Assembly: GCA_045837725.1 (NCBI GenBank)
Contig: JBEWZL010000200.1
Coordinates: forward strand, 1 to 64,000
Length of the DNA stretch: 64,000 nt
DNA from: Vermamoeba vermiformis
Taxonomy: Eukaryota; Tubulinea; Echinamoebida
Direction: 5' to 3'
Below are positions 60,550-64,000 of this stretch, one piece after another. Both the position numbers and the translations under genes were made by a program. Positions within the stretch are counted from its first letter, which is position 1. Each line of letters starts with the position of its first letter. The notes below the pieces were generated by a model. That model searched no databases and was not told where the DNA came from. It saw only the letters and a program-made list of their open reading frames with translations.

Positions 60550-63500
60550 TTACTGAATGGTGCACCGCTTCTTCTTGCCCTTCTTTCCCCTCTTGCCATT
60601 CTTTTTACGTCCTCGTCCTGATCGAGACTTTTCTTCGCTGCGATGAGCGTTGGCAGTATTGTTTCGAGAACTCTCAGCAGGTCGCTCAGTTACCTAATGA
60701 TAACGATCGCATTAGCTTATTGCTATCATTGATTGATTGTAGTAATGATTGTATCGCTAACATTATGGCTACTTACTCTTGGGGTTGAGGAGGTGGATGC
60801 GCTTCCGCTGCCGGATTTGCTGCCTTTTGAACTACAGAAAATAGTTAGCTCGTGCATTACTTATTACTAAGCAAAATATGAATATGAAAGCAGTTACAAG
60901 CCACTAATCAAATTTAAAACTCATTTTCAAGATCTTAGCGCGCTTTTGGATTCGATTTGTAATTATCATAAAACAATACTTCTACTCGTGTTAATAAACT
61001 ATTACGCACCTTCCAAGCTGTCTGAAAGGTCCAGATCGACGAGAATCGTCTCGTTCACCACCAGCCTCCTTAGGTTCAAAGCTCTCGGCTGGAGCAGGAT
61101 TAAAGGGATCATCGTAATCGCCAGCAGGTGCAGGTGCCTCTCCGTACAAGGTCTTATATTCCTCGCGCTTACGAGCCTCTTCAATTTCCCAATCGAACAA
61201 ACTCTCCTCAGATGCGTTGTTCTTCTCCAACAAACCTATTCGATTATCGTTAGAAAAGCCAAAAATAACCTCTTTAAGCAACCAATATATTATTGTAATA
61301 TTTTTAGCTCGTTGCACGGCATTATAACTTACTCTTCATCAGATCGGTCAAATAATCGTAGTTCGGTCGGTCTTCATAGCGCAAAGTCTTGAGGTGATTC
61401 ATAAACTTCAAAAATTCCTCAGGCAAGCCCTTGACTAGTCGTTCATTGTTATAAGCTAATTTCATATCTCGAACTTTATCGAGGTTAGAAATTCCTCGCA
61501 GATGTGCCCATGGAACTGTGCCAGTATAGAACTCGACTAAGACGTATAATAGTGACCACAAGTCATCACGACGACCTTGTTCTTTCTGTAATGAAACAAT
61601 AATTAGCTCGGGGAGCGAATAAAAATTGTCAACGCGAGGAGTCACATCCACGCAAAAATATTTCGATTATTTATATGTGCTTACCCTCAAATGAGTATTG
61701 ATAGACATATATCGTCGAGAGCCAACCCATCGCGCAGTCTTTCGTTTCTACAAATAAAAAGTATGTCAAAAAATGTCTTGTGAATATGGCGCCTGTCAGC
61801 ACATTGACGAAGCGGTAGATCAGTCCCAAAAAATTCAATAACATCGTAATTACGATATGCTGACAATAGATGTCGAGCACTATTGTAACAAGTGTATTGA
61901 GTATAGAAGGGAAGTCACGAAGGGGAAATTTATATTCGTAAACTTCATGTGAATTTTGATCATACCACGAGTTTTCAGCAATAAAAAAACTCCTACTCGC
62001 GATCGGAGCTAGCGTAATACGAACAAATATATGACTATAATATCTATCTCAATATTAAATTCGAATGATCGTTTGACTTACAGGTCTAACGCCTCCGTCA
62101 GGTCTGAAATGTCGTCTGCTAAGTCCAAAATCGATAATAATAACAGTACGCGGATTGCCAGTTCGTTTCGTGCCTAATACAAAATTGCCCTAAAATAATA
62201 AATTGACCGTTAGAAAAAATGAATTGGGTGGCACACCACGCCATAAATCAAGTATTTAATTTGGATTGGCAAACACCGAAAATAATTCGAGCTATTTTTA
62301 GTTTTAAAAATATTTCGACTAAAATTGAACCAGAAGGAGGAGATTTAACCAATCAAGATGAAGGATCAAGATCCGATCTAATGAAACAAATAAATAAAGA
62401 CTTACGGGTTTTATATCTCTATGAAGATATCCTCGGTCATGCACTTCTTTAACTGCACGAATAGTTTGAATTGCTAGCAATGCCGTCGTAGTGAGAGAAA
62501 ATCGATGATCTGCTTGTTTTCGTCTCAAACTGCTCAAATTATCGGCATAGAGGTCCATAACTAATATATAAGGATGATTAGTATTTTTCGCTCGGGAACT
62601 TGACGTAAAAGCTCCAAAATAATACAGCGTTGGTAGATCCCGCTTGCTGATCGACAACGCCGTTCTGTGAATTCTGGCAATAATGAAATATTTCTCCAAA
62701 ATAAAGAATGAGAGTTGTCATCTCTTTCTTGAATGATTCACGCAGAACGCAATTCGCAAAATAAATTATTTTCCTGATCGGGCAATCAAGACATCAAAAT
62801 AATGGTATGTCCCATAACTTACTCATATAATTGACTTGGTCCTTATGGCGGCCAGTTGATAAGAGTCGTGGTACATATTTACAGCCTATAATCAAAACAA
62901 AGTCCGTTAGTAATCTCGCTCCATGGATCTCGCATAGAATTTAAGGATTTTACAAAGTTGCACGTGCATAAATAAAGTTTAATATCGGTGACTATGAGGG
63001 TATAATCCTATAGCAATACGTTCTTCGGAGAGCTAAATTGTAAAACTAGATTTGCTCGTTGGAAAAAAGATATTGAATTATTGTGCGTTTGTATAGTAAA
63101 ATAATGATATGTGCGGTGATCAATGAACGTTATATGTTCTATTTGCGCGTAAATTTCCAATACCAAAGGTTTAATTATTGAATTGGAAGTTTGATCGAGC
63201 GTTAGAATCCGAAAACATTGCAAAATTAGAGCGGCTAATCGTATTTTCATTATATTTGTGTTATATTACATATAAATACGGTATTCCACGCTCAGAGAGG
63301 CTATTTGAAGGTTATCTATGACCAGATTTGATCGGGCCCGTAAATTTTTGAATGGGCGCAATTTGATAATTGAATAAAGTGGTCTTAAAAATATCATACA
63401 TATCAAATTATATGCACGTCCAATGTAATCATTATTGTATTAATTACGATATTTTTCCGTTATGATTTTTCAGTTTTAATAAAGATGCGAGTTAATATTT

Positions 63501-63835
63501 TCTCCAATGGCTTACCTTTTAAATTTCTTAATATCCTTTCTTCTTCTAATAAATTTCCAGGTTTACTAAGTCGTTCTACTTTCACAGCGACGGAGTCTCC
63601 GGTCCTAACATGTCTTGCTGAATATATTTCACCTAATTTATTGCATATTAAATCAATCCAGTAATAATAATATTGATAATATTGCTGGCGTATTAATAAT
63701 ATTATGATAATTACCATAACCTCCTTTGCCTAATCTCTTCACAATTTTGTATTTTTCATCAATGACGTCGCCCTCGCTGAAAATATCTTCCTCTTCTTCA
63801 GCGGCACTACCTTCATTTCTGCCTTGCTGCGCCAT
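60550..63835 (-). CDS. Tau-tubulin-kinase-like protein kinase (CK1 group)
   Basis: Ten exons, all in phase: 63715-63835, 63516-63632, 62823-62885, 62406-62560, 62082-62189, 61685-61747, 61333-61585, 61010-61235, 60777-60831 and 60550-60693, giving about 434 residues. The Gly-rich loop (LGKGGYGEIYSA), Lys (VAVKVE), catalytic loop (YLHRDIKPGNFVLG) and DFG (IIDFGLSRR) are intact. The substrate region ([36 protein letters not shown]...LPEEFLKFMNHLKTLRYEDRPNYDYL) matches TTBK more than classical CK1. An acidic linker and a strongly basic tail (RSGRGRKKNGKRGKKGKKKRCTIQ) follow. Intron 2 (630 bp) and intron 3 (262 bp) are unusually long here. Expected to be an active Ser/Thr kinase. Confidence 0.85.
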
Positions 63836-64000
63836 TGTGTTATTATTGATGTCTAGACAGGCCGAACACGCAACAAAAACACAAAATTAAAATTTAGCGA
63901 GCGCTAGATAAACTTCATAAAACGGATGCACAATTTTTTCTGTCAGGCGACTCCGACATTGCCAATTATGCTTGTAGCAAGTAATGACAACCCTCATTAC

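Noticed and set aside
63008-63250. 80-codon ORF as an independent gene
   Set aside because: It lies wholly inside intron 2 of the kinase on the same strand, without domain character.

Overview
The window is gene-dense eukaryotic DNA, with about 22 protein genes in 64 kb. Most genes are split by short introns of roughly 45-80 bp that start GTAAGT or GTACGT, often carry a CTAAY-like branch site and end in TTAG or CAG. Gene content points to a unicellular or early-diverging amorphean (an early-branching fungus, an amoebozoan or a holozoan protist). The markers are an Erg28-like sterol scaffold, an SH3/DHR1/DHR2 DOCK exchange factor, a tau-tubulin-kinase-like CK1, an animal/fungal-type IIC P-type ATPase, XRCC4, an EGF-containing kelch protein and TPP1-type sedolisins. 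I cannot name the species. No rRNA, tRNA, CRISPR or intact transposon was recognised.

Layout. 1-2.6 kb: poorly coding DNA with inverted repeats and one orphan peroxiredoxin-like first exon. 2.6-14 kb: a sedolisin cluster. Copies A (+) and D (-) have all catalytic residues, copy B (+) has lost all three, and copy C (-) is a deletion pseudogene. An alpha/beta hydrolase and a small F-box gene lie between them. 14.2-22 kb: an ankyrin protein with a His-rich tail, two small coiled-coil proteins that resemble each other, a gamma-glutamylamine-cyclotransferase-like gene and a kelch-BTB gene. 22.5-31.1 kb: a large DOCK gene with a long Pro-Gly-Met tract. 31.5-32.3 kb: Erg28. 32.7-34.4 kb: a secreted kelch/EGF protein with an apparent +1 frameshift.

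34.9-42.3 kb: two related secreted, probably GPI-anchored subtilisins around an F-box-like gene. 43.5-47.6 kb: a IIC P-type ATPase. 47.6-52.3 kb: a three-gene tandem family whose 3' ends are nearly identical. 52.5-55.1 kb: a long ankyrin protein. 55.2-57.4 kb: an XRCC4 homologue with a long disordered tail. 57.6-59.8 kb: an F-box protein with an acidic tail. 60.5-63.8 kb: a tau-tubulin-kinase-like kinase.

Two themes recur. One is secreted acid/serine proteolysis (four sedolisins, two subtilisins) undergoing duplication, inactivation and decay. The other is expansion of F-box, kelch and ankyrin families. The clearest unusual signals are the catalytically dead sedolisin B, a palindromic upstream element and a GC-AG first intron found only in the two intact sedolisins, and the homogenised 3' ends of the tandem family. 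Exon boundaries were read by eye from splice signals, reading phase and paralogue comparison.
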